Part shown: one piece after another, positions 8,060 to 16,538 of the stretch
How the letters are laid out: each line of letters opens with the position of its first letter
Position numbering within the stretch: the first letter of the stretch is position 1
From: Candidatus Caccopulliclostridium gallistercoris
GTDB taxonomy: Bacteria > Bacillota > Clostridia > Christensenellales > UBA1242
Direction of reading: 5' to 3'
Assembly (NCBI GenBank): GCA_018713725.1
Contig: DVOJ01000010.1
Location: forward strand, 1 to 64,000
DNA: 64,000 nt
Program-made: the position numbers and the translations under genes
The notes under the pieces: model-generated
Database searches by the model: none
Told to the model about the DNA's origin: nothing
What the model saw: only the letters and a program-made list of their open reading frames with translations

Positions 8060-9777
8060 GCTAGCTCCTCCTTTGAAAGTTGTGAATAGGCAATTTCTTG
8101 ATAGATTTTACAATTTTCCATAAGTTCTTTATGCGTGCCAATACCTACCATTTCACCTTTATCTAGAACTATAATCTTGTTGGCGTCCATAATAGTTCCT
8201 ATTCTTTGAGCAACTATTAAAGACGTTGCACCTGCCGTTTCCTTTTTTAAAGCTTTTCTAAGTGCTTTGTCTGTTTTGTAGTCTAGCGCAGAGAAACTGT
8301 CGTCGAACACAAAGATTTCTGGCTTTTTAACAATTGCACGAGCTATTGCAAGCCTTTGTCTTTGTCCGCCCGACACATTCTTGCCGCCTTGTGAAATAGG
8401 GTAGTTAAGTCCGCCTTCAAGTTTTTCAACAAAACTTGCTTGCGCAGTTTTTAGAGCGTGGTTAACTTGCTCCTCAGTAGCGTTTTCATCTCCATATTTA
8501 ATGTTTTCTTCTACCGTGCCGCTAAATAGGAAACTTTTTTGCGGAACGTAGCCTAATTTTTTATATAGAGAATTTAAATCATATTCTTTAACATTAATTC
8601 CGTCTACAAGAACTTCGCCTTCCGTGGCGTCGTAGAACCTAGGTACTAGGTTTATAAGCGTACTTTTTCCGCTCCCCGTAGACCCTATAAATGCCACAGT
8701 TTCGCCTTTATTAACTGAAAAACTAATATTTTTTAGCACGTAGTCGTCGCTATCTGGATATTTAAAACTAACATTTTTGAATTCTATTGTGCCTTCTTCT
8801 TCAGAAGTAGTTACTGTGCCGTTTATAATTTTGTTTTCAGTTTTTAATACTTCATATATTCTATTGCCAGAAACAAAGCCTCTTGGCACCATAATAAATA
8901 GTACTGATAACATTAAGAAACTAATTATAACTTTCATGGCATACTGAGTAAAGGTTGTCATTACTGCTAAACTTATACTACCGCCAGCAATTAAATAAGC
9001 GCCGACCCATACAATAGCTAGCGAAAGTCCACCCATAATTAGTTGCATTCCTGGTGTCATGATAGAGAAAACTCTATTAATAAAAAGGTCTGTTTTTGTA
9101 AGTTCTGTGTTTACTTTATCAAACTTTTCTTCTTGAATTTTTTCAGCGTTATAAGCCCTTACTACTTTTATACCTGTAAGGTTTTCTCTTGTTACGCCGT
9201 TAATTTTATCCGTGAGTTTTTGCATCTTTTTAAATTTTGGAGATACAAGAGAAAATATTATAATCAATATGCTTAAAAGTAAAATTATAGCAACGGCTGT
9301 AATCCAGCTAAGTGTTCCACTTTTGCCTACAATTTTTACTATTGCGCCTATTGCCATTACTGGTGCAGAAAGGGCCATTCTTAAAAACATGGTTATTACT
9401 TGCTGAATTTGAGTTATATCGTTTGTGGTACGAGTGATTAAACTTGCAGTGGAAAATTTTTCCATTTCTTCCATGGAAAAGGAATTTATTTTTGTAAAAA
9501 CTGCACGCCTAACGCGTTTAGCAAAACCAGCAGCAACGCGAGCAGCCAAATAGCTGACAATTATTGTTGAAAGAACGGAACCCGCAACAATTCCAAGCAT
9601 TTTTAAGCCTTGAATTAATATTTCGTTTATTGTGCCTTGTTGTTCAATTAAATCTACAATTTTCCCCATGTAATCTGGAAGGGCTAAATCTAAAAGGACT
9701 TGACAAACAATAAAGCCTAATATAACTACGCTTAATATCCAATCTTTAGCTCTAAAGTATTTTAAAAGTTTTATCAT
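8056..9777 (-). CDS. ABC exporter half-transporter, subunit with degenerate catalytic site
   Basis: A 573-residue half-transporter with six membrane helices (about 15-310) and a C-terminal nucleotide-binding domain: Walker A GSTGSGKST, signature VSGGQRQR, Walker B IFVFDDSFSALD. The residue after the Walker B Asp is Asp in place of the catalytic Glu, and the H-loop reads AQRIGT, with Gln in place of His. Both changes mark the inactive ATP site of an asymmetric heterodimer, as in other two-gene exporters. Ribosome binding site AGAGGCG precedes the ATG. It is probably transcribed with the VUT-type gene just upstream (21 nt gap). Confidence 0.9.
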   Translation of the reverse strand: MIKLLKYFRAKDWILSVVILGFIVCQVLLDLALPDYMGKIVDLIEQQGTINEILIQGLKMLGIVAGSVLSTIIVSYLAARVAAGFAKRVRRAVFTKINSFSMEEMEKFSTASLITRTTNDITQIQQVITMFLRMALSAPVMAIGAIVKIVGKSGTLSWITAVAIILLLSILIIIFSLVSPKFKKMQKLTDKINGVTRENLTGIKVVRAYNAEKIQEEKFDKVNTELTKTDLFINRVFSIMTPGMQLIMGGLSLAIVWVGAYLIAGGSISLAVMTTFTQYAMKVIISFLMLSVLFIMVPRGFVSGNRIYEVLKTENKIINGTVTTSEEEGTIEFKNVSFKYPDSDDYVLKNISFSVNKGETVAFIGSTGSGKSTLINLVPRFYDATEGEVLVDGINVKEYDLNSLYKKLGYVPQKSFLFSGTVEENIKYGDENATEEQVNHALKTAQASFVEKLEGGLNYPISQGGKNVSGGQRQRLAIARAIVKKPEIFVFDDSFSALDYKTDKALRKALKKETAGATSLIVAQRIGTIMDANKIIVLDKGEMVGIGTHKELMENCKIYQEIAYSQLSKEELA

Positions 9778-9798
9778 ATACGCCTCTAAGTAATATAT

Positions 9799-10479
9799 TT
9801 AATTTTTTTCAATTTGATTATCATTTTCATCGATTTTTTTATACGGTAGTTTTGTGCAAATAAAATAGGTGAGTAGGCTAAATGCTGTGCTCATAAGTTT
9901 TCCTATATACGATGCTCCAAGCTGGCCCAAAAAGTTTTCTTCAAAACCGGAAATTATTGCTACCGCGCCAAAGTAGATTAGTGAGTTAATAAAGCTTGCA
10001 ATTAGCACGTTTATTAAAAAATTTAAATATACGTTTAAATTTTTACCTTCAAAATATTTAAATAATTTAATTGTGGTAAATAGGGCGGCAAAGGTGGCTA
10101 TAACGCTAATTAAATAGGATACAAAACCCCAAATTAAATTGCTAGCAAAGCCCGCGCTCGCCCATGACGCTATAAACACAAGTAGGGCAGAAAGCATTAT
10201 AGACCCCATAGCGCTGTAAAGAAGAGTAAACGCACTTTTTTCGTCGTAATTTTTTAAACACAAAAGCACAACAAAAACAAATACAGTGTAAATTACGGAA
10301 TCTATTCCAAAAACTAGATTGCCGATAACTATGCCGTAGTCACCAACGTTGTAAATATTAGAGCCTATTGCGCAGCCAATGCCTACAACAAACAGTGCGT
10401 CTTTACCCCAAAATCTATTGGAAACTATTAAAATAACAAAGACCAAAACTGCCGTTAGAACAAGAAATAAAAAGTCCAT
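9799..10479 (-). CDS. VUT-family-like membrane protein (possible queuosine-precursor transporter)
   Basis: A 226-residue integral membrane protein with about six hydrophobic helices spread over its whole length and a charged C-terminal tail. The layout and segments such as GKLMSTAFSLLTYFICTKL resemble the VUT/YhhQ family, members of which import queuosine precursors. The resemblance is modest and the function uncertain. The start ATG at 10479 lies 6 nt after a promoter -10 box and has no ribosome binding site (see the promoter entry). It sits upstream of the ABC exporter pair and may be transcribed with it. Confidence 0.5.
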   Translation of the reverse strand: MDFLFLVLTAVLVFVILIVSNRFWGKDALFVVGIGCAIGSNIYNVGDYGIVIGNLVFGIDSVIYTVFVFVVLLCLKNYDEKSAFTLLYSAMGSIMLSALLVFIASWASAGFASNLIWGFVSYLISVIATFAALFTTIKLFKYFEGKNLNVYLNFLINVLIASFINSLIYFGAVAIISGFEENFLGQLGASYIGKLMSTAFSLLTYFICTKLPYKKIDENDNQIEKN

Positions 10480-10485
10480 TACAAG

Positions 10486-10514
10486 ATTTTACAACTCTCT
10501 TTAAATAAAATCAA
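10486..10514 (-). promoter_or_regulatory. Promoter placed for a leaderless start (VUT-like gene)
   Basis: On the minus strand: -35 TTGATT (10514-10509), 17 bp spacer, -10 TAAAAT (10491-10486), then CTTGTA and the ATG. The predicted transcription start coincides with the start codon. Confidence 0.6.
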
Positions 10515-10550
10515 GAAAAAACCGGAAAACTTTTAAAAATTTTCCGGTTT
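10515..10550 (-). terminator. Terminator of the GLUG-repeat gene
   Basis: AAACCGGAAAA / TTTTCCGGTTT stem followed on the minus strand by a T-run. It overlaps the spacer and -35 region of the next gene's promoter. Confidence 0.8.
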
Positions 10551-10552
10551 AG

Positions 10553-12163
10553 TTAAAAGCTTTGAGCTCCGCTAGTCCACATAGTGTTTTTTAAATAAGG
10601 GTAGCCGTTATTAATTAAGGAATTACTAGCCCAAATAGAAGACCCTAAGTTATTTGCTGTTATAGAAGTATTAGTTATGTTGTAATCTTTTTTATCTGCA
10701 TAAGAATAACTTGTTATGTTTTCATCTTTTGTGGTTTTTTTAGTAGGAATCCAAACTGCAGTAAAATATGTATAGGAATGAAAGTGTATAGTATAATTAT
10801 AGTTCGATGCTATGGTATTTGCTGAACCACTTTCAAAATGTAGACCACCAGTGCCTATATAAACGTATTTGGATAAATTATCAATCATTGTTTGACTTGT
10901 TGGAGCTGAATAAACGGTGCTATAATTACTAACACAATTGCTTACAGAGTAGCAATTACTAGGTGCAGTTCCATTGCAAAAACCTACAATTGATCCAGAA
11001 TATAATTCGTATTTCAGATGTACTGGTTTATTTTTTGTAGCTTTTTTTATTGAGTAGTTTCCTGCATTAATTGGTTGCCAAGAATCATATATAAAATCAA
11101 AAGATTGGTTACGGATATCCTTTATATTATATCCGCCATAAATTGAAGCAGTGTTATAACAATTTTTAACATTATTAGAATATCCTGCAATTCCACCAGC
11201 ATAAGCAAACTTTTTTTCTTCATATGTGGTATTAATGTATTGGAAGTAAAAGCCATTAACTAAATCTTTTCTGCCAGTATCATATCCATTTTCGCTCTCT
11301 TGAGTTTTAGCGTAAGCACTTACGGAACCTCTATTATAGCAATTGCTTATTGTTCCGTTCTGTCCAATTATTCCGCCAGCATATGCCTCATTTGTAGTTG
11401 TAGACCTTCCCGCCGTAATACTTCCTTTGTTGTAGCATTCCGTTATAGTTGTTGTACCCTCGTTTTGTACACCCATAATTCCGCCAGCCTTTGCTGTACC
11501 TTTGGCGTAATTTATTACACTTGCTATGTTTCCTGAATATCTAATTGTTGTGTTGCCGCCAGCAGCACCCACAAGCCCGCCAACTTGGGCATAATCCATG
11601 CTTGTGCTTGTCATTTGAACAGTACAACCAGAGTTAAAACATCTTTCTATTAACGCTCCGCCATAAGTTGACCCAGCAATTGCTCCTACGCTTTTTCCAG
11701 CAGTAGATAGTGTTATAGTGCCATTTAAAATAATTAAATTTCTAACCGTACCTTCTAAATATCCAAACAGCCCTAAATCGCCTTGCTGGTTTGTAGAATT
11801 GTTCGTTCTATTAACATTGCTTATACTAAATCCGTTTCCATCAAAAGTGCCCTTGAACCTGCGCTCTGCGCCATATACTAAACTACCAATAACAGGCACG
11901 CCTGCGCCGCTTATGTTGTTGGTAAGTTCAAAGTACTGGTTTTCACCAGTGTTTCCGTTGTTTACCCAGTTAGCAAATGTTGTAAGGTCGGCAGTGGTAC
12001 TAATTTTATACGGGTTGCTAGAAGTTCCTGTGCCTTCTAAGCTAATTGCAGCTTGGGTAGGGGAAATATTAAAGTTAAAAATAAAACTTGGCATTATTAA
12101 AATAAGTGCCAATAAAACTGCCACATAGTAATTTAGCCAAAAACTATGTTTTTTTGCTTTCAC
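10553..12163 (-). CDS. Exported GLUG-repeat surface protein
   Basis: A 536-residue secreted protein. An N-terminal signal peptide (KAKK, then a hydrophobic run LLALILIMPSFIFNF) is followed by ISTTADLTTFANWVN, the usual opening of GLUG-type beta-helix proteins. Repeats of the form VGGLVGxx, AGGIMGVQ, AGGIIGQN and AGGIAGYS, each followed by CYNxGS, run through residues about 140-330. The Ser/Thr/Asn/Tyr-rich C-terminus has no LPXTG or other anchor visible. It is probably an extracellular adhesin-like or matrix protein. The start is GTG, 6 nt after a -10 box and without a ribosome binding site. Confidence 0.8.
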   Translation of the reverse strand: MKAKKHSFWLNYYVAVLLALILIMPSFIFNFNISPTQAAISLEGTGTSSNPYKISTTADLTTFANWVNNGNTGENQYFELTNNISGAGVPVIGSLVYGAERRFKGTFDGNGFSISNVNRTNNSTNQQGDLGLFGYLEGTVRNLIILNGTITLSTAGKSVGAIAGSTYGGALIERCFNSGCTVQMTSTSMDYAQVGGLVGAAGGNTTIRYSGNIASVINYAKGTAKAGGIMGVQNEGTTTITECYNKGSITAGRSTTTNEAYAGGIIGQNGTISNCYNRGSVSAYAKTQESENGYDTGRKDLVNGFYFQYINTTYEEKKFAYAGGIAGYSNNVKNCYNTASIYGGYNIKDIRNQSFDFIYDSWQPINAGNYSIKKATKNKPVHLKYELYSGSIVGFCNGTAPSNCYSVSNCVSNYSTVYSAPTSQTMIDNLSKYVYIGTGGLHFESGSANTIASNYNYTIHFHSYTYFTAVWIPTKKTTKDENITSYSYADKKDYNITNTSITANNLGSSIWASNSLINNGYPYLKNTMWTSGAQSF

Positions 12164-12169
12164 GCTATT

Positions 12170-12198
12170 ATTATATATAATTTTATATATAAAATCAA
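12170..12198 (-). promoter_or_regulatory. Promoter placed for a leaderless GTG start (GLUG gene)
   Basis: On the minus strand: -35 TTGATT (12198-12193), 17 bp spacer, -10 TATAAT (12175-12170), then AATAGC and the GTG. Confidence 0.6.
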
Positions 12199-12225
12199 AT
12201 TATTTTACTTTTTTTCTAAAAACTG

Positions 12226-12254
12226 TTGACAAACTTTTTTCTTTATTGTAAACT
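12226..12254 (+). promoter_or_regulatory. Promoter of rplJL
   Basis: -35 TTGACA (12226-12231), 17 bp spacer, -10 TAAACT (12249-12254). Confidence 0.8.
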
Positions 12255-12260
12255 AGCCCA

Positions 12261-12392
12261 GTATTTAAAATATAACCTTTTCCAAAGATAGCAAGTGCGT
12301 TTCGCATAAAACCGTTTAGGTTGCTTGCCGAGGTAAAGAACTTTTAGGAGATTTTATCCCCGCGTCCTTTACCACGGCGCGGGTTATTTTTT
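12261..12392 (+). promoter_or_regulatory. L10-type ribosomal protein leader with attenuator
   Basis: A leader of about 170 nt runs between promoter and rplJ. It has a GCAAGTGCG...GGTTGCTTGC region and ends in a GC-rich hairpin CCCGCG/CGCGGG (12359-12383) followed by TTATTTTTT. This is the arrangement of the L10 leader, in which L10(L12)4 binds the mRNA and lowers expression of its own operon. The family assignment rests on position and architecture; fine structure was not computed. Confidence 0.75.
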
Positions 12393-12432
12393 AAACACTT
12401 GCACACAAATTTAATAAAAGGAGGCTTATAAT

Positions 12433-12951
12433 TTGAGCGCTAATTTTGAAGCGAAAAAAGCTTTGGTGGAAGAGATTAAAGAAAAAATTCAAAGCGCTAA
12501 ATCAATTGCTTTCGTGGACTACCGTGGTTTAACTGCCAGTGAAGACACTAAAATAAGAAAAGCTTTCCGTGATGCAGGAGCTGATTACAAGGTTTATAAA
12601 AACCGTTTGATGCTTAAAGCATTAGAAGCTCTAAACATTAGTGGTTGCGAAAAATACTTAGAAGGAACCACCGCCGTTGCTTTTAGCAACAAAGACGAAG
12701 TAGGTGCCGCTAAGGTTATTATGGACACCATTAAAGATACTAAAAAAATGGAAATTAAGTTTGGTATCTTAAACGGAACAGTTGTAGACAGTAAAGCTGT
12801 TGAAGCATTAGCAAAACTCCCATCAAAGGAAGTTCTAATAGCACAACTATTAGGTATGTTAAATGCACCCGCTACCAACCTTGCGCGTGTGCTTAACGCC
12901 CCAACTGAGGGGCTTGCAATTGCACTTAATGCGGTTGCTCAAAAAGGTTAA
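12433..12951 (+). CDS. rplJ: 50S ribosomal protein L10
   Basis: 172 residues, the usual length. The N-terminal rRNA-binding domain contains AKSIAFVDYRGLTASEDTKIRK, and the C-terminal helix that binds L7/L12 dimers ends LNAPTEGLAIALNAVAQKG. It forms the stalk base that recruits translation GTPases. The start is TTG at 12433 with ribosome binding site AAAAGGAGGCTT; no better start lies nearby. It is followed by rplL after 25 nt. rplK and rplA are not upstream here, so the stalk genes stand apart from the usual rplKAJL cluster. Confidence 0.95.
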   Translation: MSANFEAKKALVEEIKEKIQSAKSIAFVDYRGLTASEDTKIRKAFRDAGADYKVYKNRLMLKALEALNISGCEKYLEGTTAVAFSNKDEVGAAKVIMDTIKDTKKMEIKFGILNGTVVDSKAVEALAKLPSKEVLIAQLLGMLNAPATNLARVLNAPTEGLAIALNAVAQKG

Positions 12952-12976
12952 AATTTGTTTTTAAGGAGAATTTAAA

Positions 12977-13357
12977 ATGGCAGATTTAAATAAAATGTTA
13001 GAAGAAATCAAATCACTTACAATTGTTGAAGTTAGTGAACTTGTTAAAATGTTAGAAGAAGAGTTTGGCGTTAGCGCACAAGCTACAGTTGCAGCAGTTG
13101 CAGCTCCAGTAGCAGGCGGCGCAGCAGCTCCAGCAGCTGAAGAGAAGACAGAATTCACAGTTGCATTAAAGGAAGCTGGCGCAAACAAGATTGCAGTTAT
13201 TAAGGCTGTAAGAGAAATTACAGGTCTTGGCTTATCAGAAGCTAAGGGTCTTGTAGACAATGCTCCTTCAACCATTAAGGAAAACGTTCCTACAGAAGAA
13301 GCTAAGAAAATGGAAGCTATGCTTAAAGAAGCTGGCGCAACAGTTGAACTCAAGTAA
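12977..13357 (+). CDS. rplL: 50S ribosomal protein L7/L12
   Basis: 126 residues: an N-terminal dimerisation helix (1-30), an Ala/Gly-rich hinge (about 36-52, [15 protein letters not shown]) and the conserved C-terminal domain with [21 protein letters not shown] and [15 protein letters not shown]. It forms the multi-copy ribosomal stalk that stimulates EF-G and EF-Tu. Ribosome binding site TTAAGGAGAA precedes the ATG. It is in an operon with rplJ and is followed by a terminator. Codon use is strongly biased, as expected for a highly expressed gene. Confidence 0.97.
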   Translation: MADLNKMLEEIKSLTIVEVSELVKMLEEEFGVSAQATVAAVAAPVAGGAAAPAAEEKTEFTVALKEAGANKIAVIKAVREITGLGLSEAKGLVDNAPSTIKENVPTEEAKKMEAMLKEAGATVELK

Positions 13358-13385
13358 TAAAATTAAAGAATATTTGTGTGCATAA

Positions 13386-13413
13386 AAGCCTTGGATTTTT
13401 CCAAGGTTTTTTT
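13386..13413 (+). terminator. Terminator of rplJL
   Basis: AGCCTTGG / CCAAGG stem followed by TTTTTTT. Confidence 0.85.
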
Positions 13414-13873
13414 ATGTCCGTTTGGAATTTTTATGTAGTCAAGGCCCTAGCGTTGCCAACGATTATGTTGGAGAAAATTCCGTGTTAAAAACGGAAAACT
13501 TAGAAGCAAGTATTATAGAAATAGCCAAAAACGAAAAAGTAGAACAATAGAGAAAATTAACAGAAGATTTACAAAAATAAAGAAAAATAAAGCTTATACA
13601 AGAAATTATGAAATGTAATAAAAAAACCTTAGCTTTATCGCTAACTTTTGAAACTAGCGGAATAAATAAAGAGAAACATAGACGAAAAACTGACCATGTT
13701 TTCTTTTTTCTCCTAACTCTCTCTTAACTGCAAAATAAAGCGAATATCTCTGCCGTTTTCATAGGTTGTCGTAAGAATAACAACCCTAAAAGTTATAAGA
13801 CACTCGCCTTGACCTTGACAACAAAGAATATTCGTTTACACTAGAATAATATAGAAAAGAAAACAAAAAAGCA

Positions 13874-13917
13874 AAAAGCGGAAGCGTGTATGCTCCTCCA
13901 ACACTTTCGCTTTTTTG
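13874..13917. terminator. Terminator-like hairpin
   Basis: AAAAGCGGAAGCGTGT / ACACTTTCGCTTTTTT imperfect stem (one mismatch) ending in a T-run. No gene directly upstream needs it, so it may belong to decayed sequence. Confidence 0.5.
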
Positions 13918-13935
13918 TAACTAAGTTTAGTTTGT

Positions 13936-13995
13936 GGCGTGTGCTTGGTTTGGACGAACGAAGTGAGTCCACTTGTTCAAAGACAAGCACATGCC
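13936..13995. repeat. 60 bp palindrome
   Basis: Outer arms GGCGTGTGCTTG / CAAGCACATGCC and inner arms TGGAC / GTCCA around GAACGAAGTGA. It resembles in style, but not in sequence, the other hairpin repeats of the window. Confidence 0.5.
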
Positions 13996-14098
13996 TAAAT
14001 GCCAAATAATAAAATTTATATATTATTTATATTTTGTTAGCACAATTTGCAATTTTATATGTTATAATGAAATTGATGTTTTTATTAAAGGTAAAATT

Positions 14099-15892
14099 AT
14101 GGAACATTTAGAAACTCTTAATAATAGAAAAAGTTTAATATTAAAAATATTTCTAGCATTTGTTGTATTATTTTTTGTTATGACTTTATTTACTGGTTGT
14201 GCATCAACAGATAAAACTCAAACTGGTGGTGCAATTTCAAAAGAAATTACATACACATATAATGCTGAGAATGACACAACAAGAATTGATTTTTTGCTAT
14301 ATTTTGAAAATAATACCATATATAATATGATAAAAGAAGATTGCACTTTTAGGTTGTATAAAGATAATCAGTTTGTTAAAAATGTGAAATTTTATTGGGA
14401 TTTTGGTGTTAAAGCTAATAATAATGGAGCAAGAAATAGTTATATAGTTGTTGACGGGAATATAGACAAATTGGAACTTGGTTCGTGGACTGCTACATTT
14501 GATAACCTTTGGAATACTTATCAAACTTGGTGGCTGATAATAATCATTGCTCCTATTATACTGGCGTTATTTTATCTTTTTATTATTTTATTTAAAGATT
14601 TAGAATTGTCAAATATTATTGAAAGTGTAGGAACTTGGATAGGAACTGCAGTAATTCTTGCTTTAAGTTTTATATCTCCTTTTGTGAGTGACTCGGCAAA
14701 TTGGTTTCCGTTAATAATATGCTTAATTGGAGTTGTTGCGACAGTCTTATTATGTCTTTTGATGTCTGGAATAAAAGCATTGTTAGATATGAATAACTTG
14801 AATCCTTTTGAAAAAATGAGTGAGAAAATTGAACATAAAAAAGAAGAAAAATATTATAAAAAACTAACGGCATTAGTTAGTGAATGTGGAACAAACAAAA
14901 GTGCATTACAAGAAATTGGAAAAGATGATTTGGCAGAATATTGTGATAAAATAGGTATTGTTGCGTCTGGAACAAAAAAATCTGATCTGATAAATGCTAT
15001 AGTCGCTTACGCTGGTGGAGATTCTTCGGTGTTGCAAAAATCAAGTAAAAAATCTAATGACAGCAATAAAAAAGTTAAAACAAGTTCTATAACATTTAAC
15101 GATATTGCAGGTCTTGATAAAGCAAAAGATGCCTTTAGAGAAAAAGTAATTTTGCCCTTTGAACACCCAGAGTTATACAAAAAATTTGGTAAGAAAGCTG
15201 GTGGTGGAATTCTTCTGTATGGATTGCCAGGAACTGGAAAGACAATGTTTGCAGAAGCCGCATCTAATGAAGTTGATGCTTTGTTTTTGCCAGTTAAATG
15301 CTCGGATATAAAGTCAAAATGGTATGGAGAATCTGAGCAGAAAGTTAAAGAAATCTTTACAAAAGCAAGAAAAGCCCAAAGAGCAGTTATATTCTTTGAT
15401 GAATTTGAGGCGATTGGCTCAAAAAGAACAGAAAGTGCAGACAATGGGAATAATGATTTAGTTCCAGAAATTCTTGCCGAAATGCAAGGTGTTGGAACTT
15501 CTGCAAATGACTCGACTATTGTTGTGATTGCTGCAACAAATAAGCCTTGGTCAATAGATAGTGCTTTTCTAAGACCAGGAAGATTTGATGAAAAAATCTA
15601 TATACCATTGCCAGACAAAGAAGCAAGAATAAAATTGTTTGAAATAAAATTGAAAGGTATTCCAACTGAAGAACTAGATTTTGAAGAATTAGCAAAATTA
15701 ACAAACGGATTTAATGGCGCAGATATTACAGAGTTTTGTGAAAGACTGAAGATGCAAGCCATAAATCAAAGTATTAAGACTGGCGAAGAACATTTAATAA
15801 CTATGGAAGATGCATTAAATGTTTCAAAAGAATTAAAATCAAGTGTATCTAATGAAGATATAGGAAGACTTAAACAATTTGAAGAAGAATAA
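14099..15892 (+). CDS. Membrane AAA+ ATPase with lipobox, three helices and no protease domain
   Basis: 597 residues from the ATG at 14099 (SD-like AAAGGT; an in-frame upstream extension would run through the TATAAT box). Order of parts: a hydrophobic leader ending FTGC (Cys34, lipobox-like); a ~110-residue outside domain; three helices at about 144-166, 181-197 and 203-225; a SAP/LEM-like helical segment (about 258-310); and a C-terminal AAA+ module. The module has Walker A GLPGTGKT (375-382), Walker B VIFFDEFEA (Asp434, Glu435), sensor AATNKPW and arginine finger RPGRFD. The AAA domain resembles FtsH/Cdc48/Vps4, but there is no HEXXH after it. With a cleaved lipid-anchored N-terminus outside, three helices put the ATPase in the cytoplasm. 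It stands alone between terminators. The substrate is unknown. Confidence 0.8.
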   Translation: MEHLETLNNRKSLILKIFLAFVVLFFVMTLFTGCASTDKTQTGGAISKEITYTYNAENDTTRIDFLLYFENNTIYNMIKEDCTFRLYKDNQFVKNVKFYWDFGVKANNNGARNSYIVVDGNIDKLELGSWTATFDNLWNTYQTWWLIIIIAPIILALFYLFIILFKDLELSNIIESVGTWIGTAVILALSFISPFVSDSANWFPLIICLIGVVATVLLCLLMSGIKALLDMNNLNPFEKMSEKIEHKKEEKYYKKLTALVSECGTNKSALQEIGKDDLAEYCDKIGIVASGTKKSDLINAIVAYAGGDSSVLQKSSKKSNDSNKKVKTSSITFNDIAGLDKAKDAFREKVILPFEHPELYKKFGKKAGGGILLYGLPGTGKTMFAEAASNEVDALFLPVKCSDIKSKWYGESEQKVKEIFTKARKAQRAVIFFDEFEAIGSKRTESADNGNNDLVPEILAEMQGVGTSANDSTIVVIAATNKPWSIDSAFLRPGRFDEKIYIPLPDKEARIKLFEIKLKGIPTEELDFEELAKLTNGFNGADITEFCERLKMQAINQSIKTGEEHLITMEDALNVSKELKSSVSNEDIGRLKQFEEE

Positions 15893-15952
15893 AAAATGAC
15901 CTAGAAATCTACCGCTTGCCACGTCCGTCCAGCGTTTCAAATGTGTTTTTAA

Positions 15953-15984
15953 CAAAAAATCGCTAAATATTTAGCGATTTTTTT
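15953..15984. terminator. Bidirectional terminator
   Basis: Perfect palindrome CGCTAAATATTTAGCG (15961-15976) with A-run and T-run on either side. It serves the AAA+ gene and the convergent gene at 16005. Upstream, 15916-15940 (CGTCCGTCCAGCGTTTCAAA) resembles 38569-38588. Confidence 0.8.
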
Positions 15985-16004
15985 GTGTTTATTTAAAAAT
16001 TTTT

Positions 16005-16418
16005 TTATTTTTCCACTTCGTTATCTATAACATTTATGTTTTGCGCGTGCCTAAAAAATGGAAATACTATTTCATTATTTTCTTTTGATACTGTTTTTAA
16101 CGAGCAAAATACATATGTTTTTAAATCTGCATTATTTTTGCTTTTTAAGATTGTTTTAAACATTAAATCTGGTTTTTCATCACAATTTATTAGCTCTATT
16201 TCATCGTGTTCTGCATTTTTGGTAGCATTTGCAACAGTGTAATAGTCAAACGCTATGCTGCAAGACTTTAACAACATATTTGCAAATACTAGATTTTTAT
16301 CATTAGAACTTGGCGAAAGAATTTCATTATTATATAACCTTGTAAATTTCCCTACGTCTAAAACTGTGATAGCTTTTAAATTATTATTATAAAAAACATA
16401 ATATTTAATATCTTTCAT
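16005..16418 (-). CDS. Hypothetical protein, 137 aa
   Basis: Not recognised. It is a soluble protein with no signal or membrane segment, opening MKDIKYYVFYNNNLKAITVLDVGKF (given here only as a landmark of its first residues), with mixed alpha/beta character and several Asn/Lys runs. A strong ribosome binding site, CGGAGGGCGGT, precedes the ATG at 16418, so translation is likely. It is monocistronic: a terminator follows, and the gene upstream on the other side is divergent. Confidence 0.6.
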   Translation of the reverse strand: MKDIKYYVFYNNNLKAITVLDVGKFTRLYNNEILSPSSNDKNLVFANMLLKSCSIAFDYYTVANATKNAEHDEIELINCDEKPDLMFKTILKSKNNADLKTYVFCSLKTVSKENNEIVFPFFRHAQNINVIDNEVEK

Positions 16419-16493
16419 ACCGCCCTCCGTTTTATTTACTATAACATACTTTTTTTAAATTTAAAAGATAAATTTTAAAAATTACTAATTTTG

Positions 16494-16522
16494 TTGATAT
16501 TTTGCACGTTTTATAATACAAT
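16494..16522 (+). promoter_or_regulatory. Promoter of the COG2509 flavoprotein gene
   Basis: -35 TTGATA (16494-16499), 17 bp spacer, -10 TACAAT (16517-16522). A short leader with a ribosome binding site follows. Confidence 0.7.
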
Positions 16523-16538
16523 TAACTTGGAGGGTGAT

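Larger units (their letters stand above)
13414..14098. other. 685 bp gap: gene remnant, terminator-like hairpin and palindrome
   Basis: No intact gene is seen. Positions 13440-13550 are open in one frame and read QGPSVANDYVGENSVLKTEN followed by LEASIIEIAKNEKVEQ and a stop, with no start codon or ribosome binding site. This looks like the 3' remnant of a lost gene. A hairpin with T-run lies at 13874-13917 and a palindrome at 13936-13995. A TATAAT box near 14063 precedes the AAA+ gene. The rest is AT-rich and carries no signal I can name. Confidence 0.4.

Noticed and set aside
12961..13353. Ala/Ser-rich frame opposite rplL
   Set aside because: It covers exactly the rplL coding sequence, arises from its biased codons and has no start signal.
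14039..14098. Upstream extension of the AAA+ protein to 13973
   Set aside because: The extra codons cross a TATAAT box and a palindrome and would bury the lipobox-type signal sequence. ATG 14099 gives a proper N-terminus.
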